A DNA stretch of 64,000 bases from Paenibacillus sp. AN1007 (GCF_040702995.1 NZ_CP159992.1:2257501-2321500); one strand, 5' to 3'; positions 36,398 to 45,924 are shown, numbered from the stretch's first letter. The notes: a model not told the origin generated them from the sequence alone. Made by a program: numbers and translations.

Positions 36398-36730
36398 TGG
36401 GAAAATTTAAGGAGGTGGTTCATGTTGAGAAGGGAATTCTTAAAATGTAGAAGAGTTCAGATATAAAATATCTATTTAATAACGAGATCGTGGCTTATGA
36501 AATGGGCGAACGCAACGACAATGAACTGGTGCTTAAGTCGAATTTGATTAGTTAAAATTCGTAAAAATCCATTTAATTCACTTACTGTTTCACAAAACTC
36601 GTATTTTGTACATATGTTCCTTGGTCGTAAATAACGCTGAATGGTTCTGCTAAATCCTGCCCGCAGGGTCACTATAGAGAAGAAAATTACTGCTCTCTCA
36701 GCGTAACTATAAATTATGAAGGCTTGAAAT
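36398..36730. other. Gap with no recognisable gene
   Basis: AT-rich sequence follows the Rhs relic. AAGGAGGTGG at about 36409 precedes an ATG at 36422, but that frame stops after a few codons. No RNA or repeat structure was recognised before the hairpin at 36731. Confidence 0.4.
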
Positions 36731-36758
36731 AAGCGAACACACTACTGCGTGTTCGCTT
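36731..36758. terminator. Hairpin terminator after the TusA-like gene
   Basis: AAGCGAACAC and GTGTTCGCTT form a perfect 10-bp stem with an 8-base loop. On the plus strand TGTTTTTATTT follows; on the minus strand the T-run is short (TTATTT). It lies just beyond the TusA-like stop and could serve both directions. Confidence 0.7.
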
Positions 36759-36767
36759 TGTTTTTAT

Positions 36768-36995
36768 TTAAATCTTTTTAACGTAAAACTTATAAATACC
36801 GTTGTCTTCCTCATAGGAAATCAATTCGTGTTTGGTTTGTCTTACCCAAGCTTGAAAGTCATTAACGGAGCCTTTGTCCGTTGATATTACTTCTATGATT
36901 TGTCCGGTTTCAAGACCATCCAGCGGTTTCTTTGCTTTTACGATCGGCATAGGACATGCCAGTCCTTTAGTATCTACTACCAGATCTGTTTTCAT
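36768..36995 (-). CDS. TusA/SirA-family sulfur carrier protein
   Basis: This is a protein of about 75 residues of the TusA (SirA/YedF) family. The signature TKGLACPMPIVKAKK contains the Cys-Pro motif, whose Cys carries the persulfide in TusA. The rest (GQIIEVISTDKGSVNDFQAW) fits the small alpha/beta fold. The ATG at 36995 (MKTDLVVDTKG) gives the family length; the frame extends to 37037 with another ATG at 37016, and none has a strong site. It follows the CYP102 gene by 34-76 bases on the same strand, an unusual pairing. A sulfur-relay or regulatory role is likely, but the partner is unknown. Confidence 0.85.
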   Translation of the reverse strand: MKTDLVVDTKGLACPMPIVKAKKPLDGLETGQIIEVISTDKGSVNDFQAWVRQTKHELISYEEDNGIYKFYVKKI

Positions 36996-37071
36996 AATTT
37001 CTTGCAATATGTCCATCGATAACCTGTTGCCACGCAAGAAAAAGGATGTAAATGTCCATTGTTTTTTTAAT

Positions 37072-40000
37072 TCACTTGATACCGACTACTTCAGAGGTAC
37101 TGGAATAACCTGCCCATACATCTTTGACATATCGACCCTCATCCTGCATCTGTCGAAGCCATAATTCTGCTTCCTCCAGTTTCACATTTTTCGTTTTCTG
37201 ATAAGTTTCCTTCAAGGTCTCTTCGACTGCTGGAGCCATGCGTCTGCCGTCGCCGCACACATATATCTTGCCCTGTCGGTCTAAAAGATCCATGATCTCT
37301 AATCCAGCTCGTTTAACTAGGTCTTGAACATAGACACGGGGTTCCCCGTCAATACGGGAAAAAGCAGTATGCACCTTTACAATTCCCTCTTGCTCGAACT
37401 TAAGCAAATGATCCCGATAAAGAAAGTCGGCGTCATTCCTGCATCCGAAAAATAGATGTGCATCTCCGAGGCTGACTCCTTCTTGTTTAAGCGCGTATCT
37501 AGCCTGTAAAAACCCTCTAAACGGAGCCACACCTGTTCCTGGACCAATCATGATAATAGGTACGCTGGCATCTTTTGGAAGTTGGAATCCAGATTCCGGG
37601 GTTTCTACAAATAACAATACTCGATCTCCAGGAACTCGTTCTGCCAAGTAACACGAAGCTACCCCAGCATACTCACCTTTCCCATTCCATGCAGGATCTC
37701 TAAGGACACCAACAGTTATACTTACTTGTTCAGGCTGAAGGCGTGGAGAGCTGGAAATAGAATAATATCTAGGCTTGAGTGGTGTTGAAATCTCCAGAAA
37801 TCTGGAGAAATTTAACTCACAGGCCTCATATTTCTCCAGCAGGTCCAGCATAGTTATTCGTAAGTCAAGAATCTCGCGGGTGTAATGTTCATCATCCATC
37901 ACAACCTCTAGTTCCCTCCGATGAGGCGGGCAAACCGTGCTCGTTGCCAATTCCTGTAATTGTAAACGAGTAGCCGGTTCTTGAAGTTCTACACAGCTTT
38001 GAAGTAGTTCACGGACGTTTATCGTCCGGTCCATTGGTAAATGTGTTAGGTGTTTGACATCCGCACTCAAACGGATCATTTCCCCACCTTCCAGGTTAAA
38101 GCGGGTCAGTACGCGTTCGATGTTTATTTTTGAATTCAATGGCAATACACCAATGTGATCACCCTCTTGATAACCAATATTTTCGGGTAGACGTATTTCA
38201 ATATGTCTAGTGCTTCGACCGCTATCTGGAGCTTGCAACTCGTGATTAGAGGTAACCTTCCCATAAAAAGCACCATATGTTTTTATATAAGGAATTTGAG
38301 GTGGCTCATTAACGAATTCCATTTTCAGTCCCGATGGAAGTTTTGGTTTGACTGGGTCAGACTGCACTCCCAATGTTTTCGTTACCGCAGTCCACATCCC
38401 ACGCAGCCAATTCTTAACCTGGTGCTCCATATCGGAATTTGCATCAGCTTCCCCACGAGATAATAATCTTTTTCCTCCGATAGTCTCCATTTGATTATCA
38501 ATGTAACGCGGGATGCTTTGATATGTTCCAGACCAGCTTCGATCACCGCAACCAAACACGGCATAACGTACTCCTTGCCCTGCACCTGCTTCAGCTTGTT
38601 TTAACCATTCGACGAACTTTGTTGCATTGTAAGGAGCCTTGCCATTGTAGGATGCAGTAACAATAATGACCAGAGCCTGGCTCGGCAATCTCCCTGCCCA
38701 GTCATTGAGTGATGCTATTTCGGTTTGGATCCCATAACCAAGGGCTGTGTGTGTGATTTGCCTAGCGATGCCTTCAGCTGTACCTAAATTGGAGCCATAT
38801 AATACAAATAATGACGGTTCACCATTCTTTGCAGCAGATTGGTTAGATTGGCTTAGGACCGTGACTGTCCCAGTAGTGCTGTCAGCTTGAGTTGGTACAG
38901 AAGTCGAGTTCAAAGACGCTGTTGTTGAATCCGTTAGTGTTTCTGGATCCCGGGGTTTAGCCTGAATCTGAAAATCCCCAGGCTTCAAGGTCAACGTCTG
39001 TTTAACATCCAATTGATAATTATTAAAGTCATTAAGTTCAAAGTTCTTTAGGATCATGCCCACAACCAAAGTTGCTTCGTACAAGGCGAACTGCATCCCG
39101 ATACAAGCACGTTCGCCGTTACCAAAAGGTTTGTATGCATGATGAGGCACTTTAGTCGGGTCTTCAAACCGCTCTGGTCTGAAAAATTCTGCATCCTCTC
39201 CCCAAACGGTGCGATCACGGTGAAGCCGAGTAAGAAGTATACTGAGATTTTGGCCTTTGGGTATATGAAATCTCTCCCCAATAACTGTATCCTCTTTTGC
39301 GTAAACTTCAAAGCCCGGTGCAGTCGGCCATAGCCGTAACGATTCATTAAGGATCAAACGGATATACTTGAGCTGGAGTACTTCTTCGTATGAAGGCGTA
39401 GAACTTGTCAGAATCTTATCCACCTCTAATTGTGCTTTTTTGAGAACCTCCGGATTCTTCAGCAGGAGATAAAGTGTAAAGGATAATAAGCCGCTTGTGG
39501 TCTCATGGCCAGCGATCAAAAAGGTGATGATTTGATGTCTAATATTTTCGTTGTCCAGCCTTTCCCCACTTTCAGGATCACGGCCCTCCAGCATGCGCGC
39601 AAGAAGATCCGTTTTCCCTGCCTGAGAACTCGCCTTTCGCTCAGCAATAATTTGGTCAACCAGTGTAAACATCGTCTCGATGTCTGATTCAAACTGTTTT
39701 TTGGTTCGAAACATCAGCATATTCTGAATTTTCATGCGTGAACTTCTGTGCATGGCTTCGTCCAAGGCCCGCACCATACTTTTTACAAAAGGTGCATGCT
39801 CTTCGCGGTAAAAACTATTGAACCGATAATCGAACCCGCAAAGACCTATGGTATCCAGGGTCAAACGTGTCATATCGTCAGCGACATCGATCGAATCCTG
39901 AGGGTTCAGTCTCTTCCATTTCAGGATTAACTGTTCGGCGACATCAATCATCATGGGGTGATATCCTTTCATCGCCTGTTTTCCGAATGTCGGAAGCAAT

Positions 40001-40317
40001 ATATTGTGTGCTTTTCTCCAGTTTGGCTCGTGTGTCCAGCTTGTAAACAGACCGTCACCGCCAAAAGCACGGACATTTTGTAACTCGCTAAAGACATATT
40101 TGTCAAATCGGTTCACATCACATGCCTCTGCGACTAGATCAGGACCAGAGAGCACAATCGTTGAGAACCCTGGTGCAGTAAAACGAAAGATAGGTCCATA
40201 TTTTTCTGCCAATGTCCCTAAAGTCAGTGAGGGCTGGTCAGGATCAATTAGCGGCATGTTACCCAACGGACCATATGTTGGGGGTTGGGGAATTGAATTG
40301 GTAGTCATTTTCATCAT
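37072..40317 (-). CDS. CYP102-type P450/NADPH-P450 reductase fusion (P450 BM3-like)
   Basis: This is a 1081-residue self-sufficient fatty-acid hydroxylase. The haem domain (1-460) has F91 (matching BM3 F87) in GGDGLFTSW, the I-helix [11 protein letters not shown] (269-276), ExxR at 325-328 (NESLRLW) and the haem ligand C405 in [12 protein letters not shown] Ser/Thr-rich linker (about 460-500) leads to the FMN domain ([16 protein letters not shown]), the FAD domain ([11 protein letters not shown]) and the NADP domain ([13 protein letters not shown] and the final VWAGYSS). AAGGAGAGG lies just before ATG ATG. BM3 relatives hydroxylate fatty acids near the omega end with NADPH and O2. No TetR gene of the Bm3R1/FatR type is beside it, but inverted repeats lie upstream. 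Confidence 0.96.
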   Translation of the reverse strand: MMKMTTNSIPQPPTYGPLGNMPLIDPDQPSLTLGTLAEKYGPIFRFTAPGFSTIVLSGPDLVAEACDVNRFDKYVFSELQNVRAFGGDGLFTSWTHEPNWRKAHNILLPTFGKQAMKGYHPMMIDVAEQLILKWKRLNPQDSIDVADDMTRLTLDTIGLCGFDYRFNSFYREEHAPFVKSMVRALDEAMHRSSRMKIQNMLMFRTKKQFESDIETMFTLVDQIIAERKASSQAGKTDLLARMLEGRDPESGERLDNENIRHQIITFLIAGHETTSGLLSFTLYLLLKNPEVLKKAQLEVDKILTSSTPSYEEVLQLKYIRLILNESLRLWPTAPGFEVYAKEDTVIGERFHIPKGQNLSILLTRLHRDRTVWGEDAEFFRPERFEDPTKVPHHAYKPFGNGERACIGMQFALYEATLVVGMILKNFELNDFNNYQLDVKQTLTLKPGDFQIQAKPRDPETLTDSTTASLNSTSVPTQADSTTGTVTVLSQSNQSAAKNGEPSLFVLYGSNLGTAEGIARQITHTALGYGIQTEIASLNDWAGRLPSQALVIIVTASYNGKAPYNATKFVEWLKQAEAGAGQGVRYAVFGCGDRSWSGTYQSIPRYIDNQMETIGGKRLLSRGEADANSDMEHQVKNWLRGMWTAVTKTLGVQSDPVKPKLPSGLKMEFVNEPPQIPYIKTYGAFYGKVTSNHELQAPDSGRSTRHIEIRLPENIGYQEGDHIGVLPLNSKINIERVLTRFNLEGGEMIRLSADVKHLTHLPMDRTINVRELLQSCVELQEPATRLQLQELATSTVCPPHRRELEVVMDDEHYTREILDLRITMLDLLEKYEACELNFSRFLEISTPLKPRYYSISSSPRLQPEQVSITVGVLRDPAWNGKGEYAGVASCYLAERVPGDRVLLFVETPESGFQLPKDASVPIIMIGPGTGVAPFRGFLQARYALKQEGVSLGDAHLFFGCRNDADFLYRDHLLKFEQEGIVKVHTAFSRIDGEPRVYVQDLVKRAGLEIMDLLDRQGKIYVCGDGRRMAPAVEETLKETYQKTKNVKLEEAELWLRQMQDEGRYVKDVWAGYSSTSEVVGIK

Positions 40318-40360
40318 TCCTCTCCTTGTATAATTCGAAAATAGCGTGAACTTTTAATTT

Positions 40361-40382
40361 AATGATAGTTAATTCTATCATT
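40361..40382. promoter_or_regulatory. Inverted repeat upstream of CYP102, likely operator
   Basis: AATGATAG and CTATCATT form a perfect 8-bp inverted repeat with a 6-base TTAATT spacer, about 45 bases before the CYP102 start. This is a typical position for a repressor such as the TetR proteins known to control CYP102 genes. The regulator is not in the window. Confidence 0.55.
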
Positions 40383-40406
40383 TGATTTAATAATAATTCA
40401 AATCAA
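40382..40406. promoter_or_regulatory. Second inverted repeat upstream of CYP102
   Basis: TTGATTT and AAATCAA with an 11-base AT-rich spacer abut the first repeat. It may be a second half of a composite operator, or chance in AT-rich DNA. Confidence 0.3.
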
Positions 40407-40652
40407 TTTAAATTTTCAACTTTACTGTTTGGCTGCAGAAGAACAATATCGCGATAACTTCCTTTTCCAACTCTAGACTCTTAAAATTCACCCGAAGCTG
40501 TCTTAACCTTAATTCGATTACACCCTGTTATTTTTTGATTGAAACTAAATACTTTTAGAGCGATTGTTTAGTATTTTTTTCGCTTTTTCAAAACTCACAT
40601 TCACGACCCCTTTCATATTTTATGGGCTGTATGTTTGAATATCTGGAAAATT
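40407..40652. other. Upstream gap of CYP102 with no gene
   Basis: This AT-rich stretch contains no frame with a start and ribosome site, and no structure that I recognise before the terminator at 40653. Confidence 0.4.
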
Positions 40653-40683
40653 AAAAAGTCCCCAAGCATGGGGACTTTTTTTT
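40653..40683. terminator. Strong bidirectional-looking terminator
   Basis: AAAAAGTCCCC and GGGGACTTTTT form an 11-bp stem with an AAGCAT loop and eight T on the plus strand. The A-run on the other arm gives T-runs on the minus strand too. It separates the CYP102 side from the NRPS side. Confidence 0.85.
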
Positions 40684-40878
40684 GACTACGTTATAAAGGG
40701 CTATGGTATCACTTATCTTCCTTCTTTAATGATTAAAGATCATTATTACGAACATTTACAATTTGTCAGATTTAAGGATGCTGCATTGATTAGAAAGTTG
40801 TATCTTTTTTCATATAGCCAGCACATTTTAGATATGATTTGGTACCAATTACATCTCCATTCAATAAACAAAGTATAA
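40684..40878 (+). pseudogene. C-terminal fragment of a LysR-type regulator
   Basis: An open stretch of 64 codons plus stop reads DYVIKGYGITYLPSLMIKDH, then YYEHLQFVRFKDAALIRKLY and a short tail. GYGITYLPSLMI, followed some 20 residues on by a strand before the C-terminal helix, is the usual pattern near the end of LysR effector domains. There is no start, helix-turn-helix or upstream part; the fragment begins directly at the terminator. It is read as a relic. Confidence 0.5.
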
Positions 40879-41039
40879 TAGGGAAATCGGATATGCAAAA
40901 TTGTTTAATTTTCATATGGGTATAACTTCAGGTTATATTATTTATATTTTCGGTACCATTCATAAGAAGTATTCCTGATAAAAAAGGAGTTAGCCCAGCG
41001 TCAGTTATCCATAACAACGTGAACATTTTCAAATAAAAT

Positions 41040-41076
41040 GGTATAAGTTCTTGTCCTGGGCTTAAGAACTTATACC
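41040..41076. repeat. 13-bp inverted repeat (hairpin)
   Basis: GGTATAAGTTCTT and AAGAACTTATACC are perfectly complementary around an 11-base loop. With no T-run, it may be a processing hairpin or part of a composite terminator after the NRPS operon. Confidence 0.55.
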
Positions 41077-41077
41077 G

Positions 41078-41108
41078 ATAAAATAAAAGAAGCCGCTATA
41101 ATAGCGAC
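41078..41108 (-). terminator. Candidate terminator of the NRPS operon
   Basis: On the minus strand GTCGCT and AGCGGC (one G-T pair) close an ATTAT loop, followed by TTCTTTTATTTT. It lies about 370 bases downstream of the acyltransferase gene, with no other terminator seen before it. Confidence 0.5.
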
Positions 41109-41163
41109 TTGCATGGAACAATGTTATTGTCCCGCGACAGGAGTTGATCCCGAATGCTATAGT

Positions 41164-41367
41164 GTTCGCCCTACTTGTCATGACCATGATTGATGCTGGT
41201 TGGGACGTAAGATCCCGTATAACAAGCGAGGCTATGGAGCGACAAAAAGAACTTCTGACCTTTAACTGCTGGCATAAAAAATGCCCCCCTTAGAATTTCA
41301 TTGGATAAACCAGGGGTTTAATCCAATGTCTATTCTTAGGGGCACTTCATGTCAACTTAGGGCGAAC
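41164..41367. mobile_element. 204-bp IS-like remnant with terminal inverted repeats
   Basis: GTTCGCCCTACTTGTCATGA at the left and TCATGTCAACTTAGGGCGAAC at the right are imperfect inverted repeats (core GTTCGCCCTA perfect). Inside, on the minus strand, a 34-codon frame from 41275 starts MPAVKGQKF, like the start of IS3-type OrfA proteins, then loses similarity. A second hairpin (CATTGGAT and ATCCAATG within GC-rich arms) lies at 41282-41345. This looks like an internally deleted insertion sequence. No target duplication was found by eye. Confidence 0.4.
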
Positions 41368-41484
41368 GATTATGTCCGTGGTACCGCCTAAATTCAGATT
41401 TCTCTGCACTTGATCAATACGATGAAGATTCGCACTAACCATCTTATCTCTGTGAGATCCCTAATATCTACTATTTCTCATCAT
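41347..41484 (-). pseudogene. Interrupted small reading frame at the end of the NRPS operon
   Basis: An ATG overlaps the acyltransferase stop (ATGATG). The frame reads MMRNSRY, a TAG stop, then GSHRDKMVSANLHRIDQVQR, NLNLGGTTDIIVRPKLT and stop. The last codons run into the inverted repeat of the IS-like remnant. It may be the start of a further operon gene cut off by the insertion and then mutated, or chance. No family is recognised. Confidence 0.3.
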
Positions 41485-42734
41485 AGTCTCTCCCCTCCCA
41501 TCAATTGCATCAACTTTTTGATTGGGATTGCGGATTTTATGCTAACTTGAAAGAAATAATCAAATATCTCATCTTCATCGACCTTCTTAGTCGTAATAAT
41601 TCGCTGGAACAATCGCAGCGCTTCTCTTTGTTCTGCATCCGTTTCTTTTAATTTTTTTTCTTGGGACTTAGCTTCTAGAGTACTCAGCTCTTTCAGAGGC
41701 TGTAAAGCACCATATTCATATTCCTCTCTATTGTTATTGCGATTTGGCACGAGCAGCGCCGTTGAAAGACAAGCTGACAGTAAAGTAACATATTTGGGTT
41801 GATTGTATTCACTCATTAGTTCTGCAATTTGGTTATCATGCTCTTCACAAGAAAACGCATCAATATGAGGTAAAGTTTGCTTCATCATATTACGTAAGGC
41901 GGAGCGAGGCCCAATTTCAATAAACGTATTTACTCCCTGTCTTAGCATCCAATCCATACTATCTGACCATCGAACAGGATGCAGCATATGGTGACTAATT
42001 CCTGTTCTTATATCGTCTAAACTTACATAAGGTTTGGCAGTTACATTACCAATAACAGGCCATTCCCCATCGGCAAAATTGATCTGCGATAAAATGTCTA
42101 AAAGTTGAGCATTTGCACTTGCCATATACGGGGTATGAAACGGTGCTGATACATGTACCGGATAGACAGTGCCTCCCAATTTAGCAAGCTTGTCACTTGC
42201 CTGACGAACCTTTGAGTTTTCGCCAGAGATCACGATCTGATCTTCAGTATTGATATTTGATATTTGTACAAGTCTGTCTCCTTTAGATAGAAGGGAACAG
42301 ACTTCTTCAATGATAGAACGATGCAATCCTTTTATTGCAGCCATACCTCCAAAACTATTTTCAGCTGCTTGCTGCATTAATTGACCTCTTTTATTGACAA
42401 GAGTAAGTGCATCATCAAAAGACAGTACTCCTGAACACGTAAGTGCTGTAAACTCTCCGAGACTATGTCCTGCTCCGCATACTGGCTTTATATTATAATT
42501 TTCTTTTAAAATTTGATACCAAGCATAACTGTAAGTAAATATAGCGGGCTGAGCATATTCTGTTTGCTGTAACACGTTCGGGTTACTATCATTCATTACG
42601 GACAATAGATCATACCCCAATATGTCACTTGCTTGATCAAAAATGCACTGAGCTATCTTGAATCTATCAGCTAGATATCCCATCCCTTTATACTGACTGC
42701 CTTGTCCCGAGAACATGAATCCTAACTTGATCAA
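41481..42734 (-). CDS. Stand-alone malonyl-CoA acyltransferase (trans-AT) of the NRPS cluster
   Basis: This is a 417-residue FabD-like acyltransferase with FMFSGQGSQYKGMG, the catalytic Ser in GAGHSLGEFTAL (S91), the general-base His region HVSAPFHTPYM, and the end FIEIGPRSALRNMM. FabD is about 310 residues; here about 110 more follow, charged and helical. TTG at 42734 has GGAGGGGAAGGG just ahead and lies 28 bases after the peptidase-exporter gene. It is the last intact gene of the operon. Such trans-ATs load malonyl groups on PKS modules lacking their own AT (compare ItuD). No ketosynthase is in the window, so its PKS should lie further upstream or elsewhere. Confidence 0.9.
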   Translation of the reverse strand: MIKLGFMFSGQGSQYKGMGYLADRFKIAQCIFDQASDILGYDLLSVMNDSNPNVLQQTEYAQPAIFTYSYAWYQILKENYNIKPVCGAGHSLGEFTALTCSGVLSFDDALTLVNKRGQLMQQAAENSFGGMAAIKGLHRSIIEEVCSLLSKGDRLVQISNINTEDQIVISGENSKVRQASDKLAKLGGTVYPVHVSAPFHTPYMASANAQLLDILSQINFADGEWPVIGNVTAKPYVSLDDIRTGISHHMLHPVRWSDSMDWMLRQGVNTFIEIGPRSALRNMMKQTLPHIDAFSCEEHDNQIAELMSEYNQPKYVTLLSACLSTALLVPNRNNNREEYEYGALQPLKELSTLEAKSQEKKLKETDAEQREALRLFQRIITTKKVDEDEIFDYFFQVSIKSAIPIKKLMQLMGGERL

Positions 42735-42762
42735 TACCCTTCCCCTCCGCTAAAAGACTTGG

Positions 42763-45700
42763 TTATGTTCCATATGCTGGTAAAGAACCATGTTGTTTTG
42801 GATCCAGCATTTCCATTTTTCCAAATTCCATCTTCACCAGCTTATCTGCTTGTTCGAAATATCGATCGTCGTGAGTGACTGCGATAACGCATTTCCCCCG
42901 TAATTTAAGTTCAGGCAGTACATGATGATAAAAATAACGGCGATATTCAGGATCCTGGTCCGCAGCCCATTCATCAAAAAGATACACCGGTCTGTCTTCG
43001 AGGTAACTTATGAGCAGCGCTAGGCGTCGACGTTGTCCTGAAGAGAGGTCTGTAGTGCTGAATTTCCCATCTTCTATAGAAACCTTTTGTTCAAGCTGCA
43101 GCTTCTCTAAATGGTAGTCAATAGAGCCCTTATCCAAGCTGTTCGTAAGACCATAAAGTTTGTCAAATAAATGATACTCACTAAATACGGCTGCAAACAG
43201 CTCGCTCTGCTCTCCGTTCAGTTTCGGTTTCCCATTGACGAATAAGTTTCCGGATGATGGTTTATAAAGCCCGGTAAGCAGTTTGACCAGGGTTGATTTC
43301 CCGCTGCCATTTCCGCCGGTGATAAAAGTAATCTCTCCAGCACGCAGAGTCAGATTGATGGGTCCGATCGAAAACGATGTCCCGTTGGGAGAAACATATT
43401 CATAATGAATATCCTGAAGTTCAAGATGGCTAAACTTATCGATTTGGTGTTCTTTAGTCATGTTCGAATTTGTTTCTGAATGTTTCTCGTCATCCAATTC
43501 ACCGGCGAGCTCATTCATGCGATTCCAAGCGATGCGAACACGAATTAAATCAGGTACTGCATCCAGCACTCCCCTTACAGGTGCGCCCATATATAAAAAG
43601 ATGAACACAAAACTACTGAGTGAATAAGATTGCACAGAGTCAAACAAGATTGGAAAAATAAATGCAACAACACCGATAACGACTGTAAATAAAATTTCGC
43701 CAATGACAAACACGTTGGCAAAGCGAATATCCCCTTGGATTCGCCGCTGTCTATATTCGTCACAAGTATCGTGCATATCGATCTGAAACTGTTTCTTTTT
43801 ATCCTGATGCAAACTTAATTCTTTAAACCCTTGGGCCATGTGGCCAATGTACTTGTAAAATACGTTCTGAACATCTCTTGTCCTCGCCCAATGCTTGTTT
43901 GCATGTCGACCAGCCACATAATAAGCTAAGGCAGCAAGCGAAACTACGAGTAAAGATATGAGCAGCCCATATATGTTCAGATAGCCTAGATAAATAAAAC
44001 AAAATATAAGGGTGATGATGCTCGTTAATCCGAAAACAAGAACGTTAATTCCACCACTAATGGTTTCAATATCGTGATTCAGTACAGCGTATAGCTTTTC
44101 CTTGGCAACTTTCTCGACCTTATAATATGGCGAGCGTAAAATGCGATTAATAATTTCAGTTTGTTTTTGATAAATAAGATCATTCGTGAAGCGAATCAGT
44201 TGACTGCGAACGATCTTTTGACTAATCACATAAGCTGCTAAACCCATTAGAAAGAAAGTAAACAGTCCTGTTTGAAATGAACTTGTATTTATAAGTGCTT
44301 GGTTAATGATAAAGATAATGAGTGTATTTCCAAGTCCACTTACGAGGCAAAGCACCGCAAATGGAAAAAGTGGAGTTCTTTTCCCTTCACCTGGAAACAT
44401 TGAATGTAGCAACATACATAGCCCGAATAATATTAAACTGGCATATAAGATAGAGACCGCCATCTTTAAGCTGGGAGGTGCCCATACCTCCGCAAAACTC
44501 CAGTTAACGCCGTTAAAGAGTACCTGAGGGATATATAGAAAAGCGACACCTACACCTCCAGCAAACAAAACAAAACCAAACACCCGAATCACATGTTTAA
44601 TCCAACCTTGGGCGGACTTTCTGCGCCGCTGCAAAATATCTCTCACCATGGTACCGAGAAACCACAAGGATAACCCCATAAAAGGTATGGAAACTGCCAA
44701 AATAACTACTGAGATGCTATCGACCGTTCTATAGATGTCACTTAATTCGGTTACCGGTTCTTTGCCGATCATGATGTCCAAAATGCCCTGTCCGATTACA
44801 AGTGTGCTGGATGAATTTAAATTTGCCATCACAGCCACTCCAACCTGCTCTTCCGGACGAAAAGCCACAAATGAGGAGTATGCAGGATTGTTACCTGAAT
44901 GTGAGAGTTCCCCACCACCACTCTGATATACATACCATCCTGCAGCATAAGAGGAGCCGTCAGAGTCCGGTGAGACGGTACGATCAGGCATGTGTGACAT
45001 ACCTATGATCTCCTCCATAGAACCTTTAACAGGAACTGTGTTTAAGTGAATTTTGAGCCACTGTGCCATATCATTGCTATCGGAGTAGAGATATCCGGCT
45101 GGCGTATTTCCGCGGTAGATTGGGGCGTCAAATGGACGGGCATTCAAATATCCTAATTTATACCCTTGAGCCATAGTTCCACTAGTTTCCGCCTCTGCTT
45201 TGGAAAGGAAGGTATGTTGTAATCCTAGCGGTTCAAGAACTTCTGTATTCATGTATTCTTCGTAGGACTGATTGGTCACCTGCTCAATTACATATCCAAG
45301 GATGTCGTAATTAATCGTTGCGTACTGAAAACGCTCACCAGGAGAGAAGTCCAGTGTTGTTCCACTTAAATTTTCTATCGTTTCCCTTAAAGCTGTATCA
45401 TCGTTGCTTGAAGGAATACTCGTGATAGAAGTAAATGGAATACCGCTTGTTTGGTACAGAACCTGCCTTAATGTAACGGAATCACTGCGGTTGGAGTCCT
45501 TTGTATGGAATTTGATCCAAGGGATATAATCCGTGACCGAGTCATCCAAGTTCAGCTTACCTTCCGCCACCAGCTTAAGAAGTCCAAGCCCGGTAAATGC
45601 TTTGGTTGTCGAACCTAGTTCAAAGATGCTTTTTGGGGAAACGGATTGTTTCTTATCGACATTAGCAAAACCAAAACCCTGCTGGTAGATGGTCTCATCT

Positions 45701-45924
45701 CCGTGAACGATGGTAACCGCCAATCCGGGAATAAGGGATTTATCCATCTGACTCTTAATCAGATGCTCAATCTGTTGAAGTTGTTCATCCTTGGGTAAAC
45801 TAGTCTGGCTTGCCTCTGCAGAGGCAAGATAAGATACAGGATAAATCGCTAATAAAAGGCCTGTAATACACATAACAATGGTCATTATCGTTGAACTTAT
45901 ACGTGCTCCTCTTCGTATCCGCAT
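42763..45924 (-). CDS. Serine peptidase-3TM-ABC exporter fusion (ClbP/PamJ-like prodrug activator)
   Basis: This is a 1053-residue protein. A signal or anchor helix (about 11-35) leads to a class C beta-lactamase-type peptidase facing outside (45-390): S105-T-T-K108 in FELGSTTKAF, Y201 in FQYATINYD, and HSG at 342-344. Three membrane helices follow (about 403-425, 447-468, 488-508), as in ClbP. From about 520 it is a cyclic-peptide ABC half-transporter (SyrD/PvdE type): Walker A GGNGSGKSTL (870-879), signature LSSGQ (960) and Walker B YLFDEW (981-986). AAAGGAG precedes the ATG. Next to an Asn-specific C-A-T-E synthetase, the likely job is cutting an N-acyl-D-Asn leader during export, which activates the product and protects the producer. 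An antibiotic-resistance beta-lactamase is unlikely. Confidence 0.88.
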   Translation of the reverse strand: MRIRRGARISSTIMTIVMCITGLLLAIYPVSYLASAEASQTSLPKDEQLQQIEHLIKSQMDKSLIPGLAVTIVHGDETIYQQGFGFANVDKKQSVSPKSIFELGSTTKAFTGLGLLKLVAEGKLNLDDSVTDYIPWIKFHTKDSNRSDSVTLRQVLYQTSGIPFTSITSIPSSNDDTALRETIENLSGTTLDFSPGERFQYATINYDILGYVIEQVTNQSYEEYMNTEVLEPLGLQHTFLSKAEAETSGTMAQGYKLGYLNARPFDAPIYRGNTPAGYLYSDSNDMAQWLKIHLNTVPVKGSMEEIIGMSHMPDRTVSPDSDGSSYAAGWYVYQSGGGELSHSGNNPAYSSFVAFRPEEQVGVAVMANLNSSSTLVIGQGILDIMIGKEPVTELSDIYRTVDSISVVILAVSIPFMGLSLWFLGTMVRDILQRRRKSAQGWIKHVIRVFGFVLFAGGVGVAFLYIPQVLFNGVNWSFAEVWAPPSLKMAVSILYASLILFGLCMLLHSMFPGEGKRTPLFPFAVLCLVSGLGNTLIIFIINQALINTSSFQTGLFTFFLMGLAAYVISQKIVRSQLIRFTNDLIYQKQTEIINRILRSPYYKVEKVAKEKLYAVLNHDIETISGGINVLVFGLTSIITLIFCFIYLGYLNIYGLLISLLVVSLAALAYYVAGRHANKHWARTRDVQNVFYKYIGHMAQGFKELSLHQDKKKQFQIDMHDTCDEYRQRRIQGDIRFANVFVIGEILFTVVIGVVAFIFPILFDSVQSYSLSSFVFIFLYMGAPVRGVLDAVPDLIRVRIAWNRMNELAGELDDEKHSETNSNMTKEHQIDKFSHLELQDIHYEYVSPNGTSFSIGPINLTLRAGEITFITGGNGSGKSTLVKLLTGLYKPSSGNLFVNGKPKLNGEQSELFAAVFSEYHLFDKLYGLTNSLDKGSIDYHLEKLQLEQKVSIEDGKFSTTDLSSGQRRRLALLISYLEDRPVYLFDEWAADQDPEYRRYFYHHVLPELKLRGKCVIAVTHDDRYFEQADKLVKMEFGKMEMLDPKQHGSLPAYGT

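Noticed and set aside
37072-40317. CYP102 as a tailoring enzyme of the NRPS cluster
   Set aside because: Over 1 kb with a strong terminator, relics and an IS-like element separates them. They are separate transcripts, and CYP102 enzymes usually act on free fatty acids.
41481-42734. Housekeeping FabD
   Set aside because: No fatty-acid genes are adjacent; it is the end of the NRPS operon and has a long C-terminal extension.
42763-45924. Beta-lactamase as antibiotic resistance
   Set aside because: The domain is fused to three membrane helices and a peptide exporter in an NRPS operon, which fits a peptidase better.
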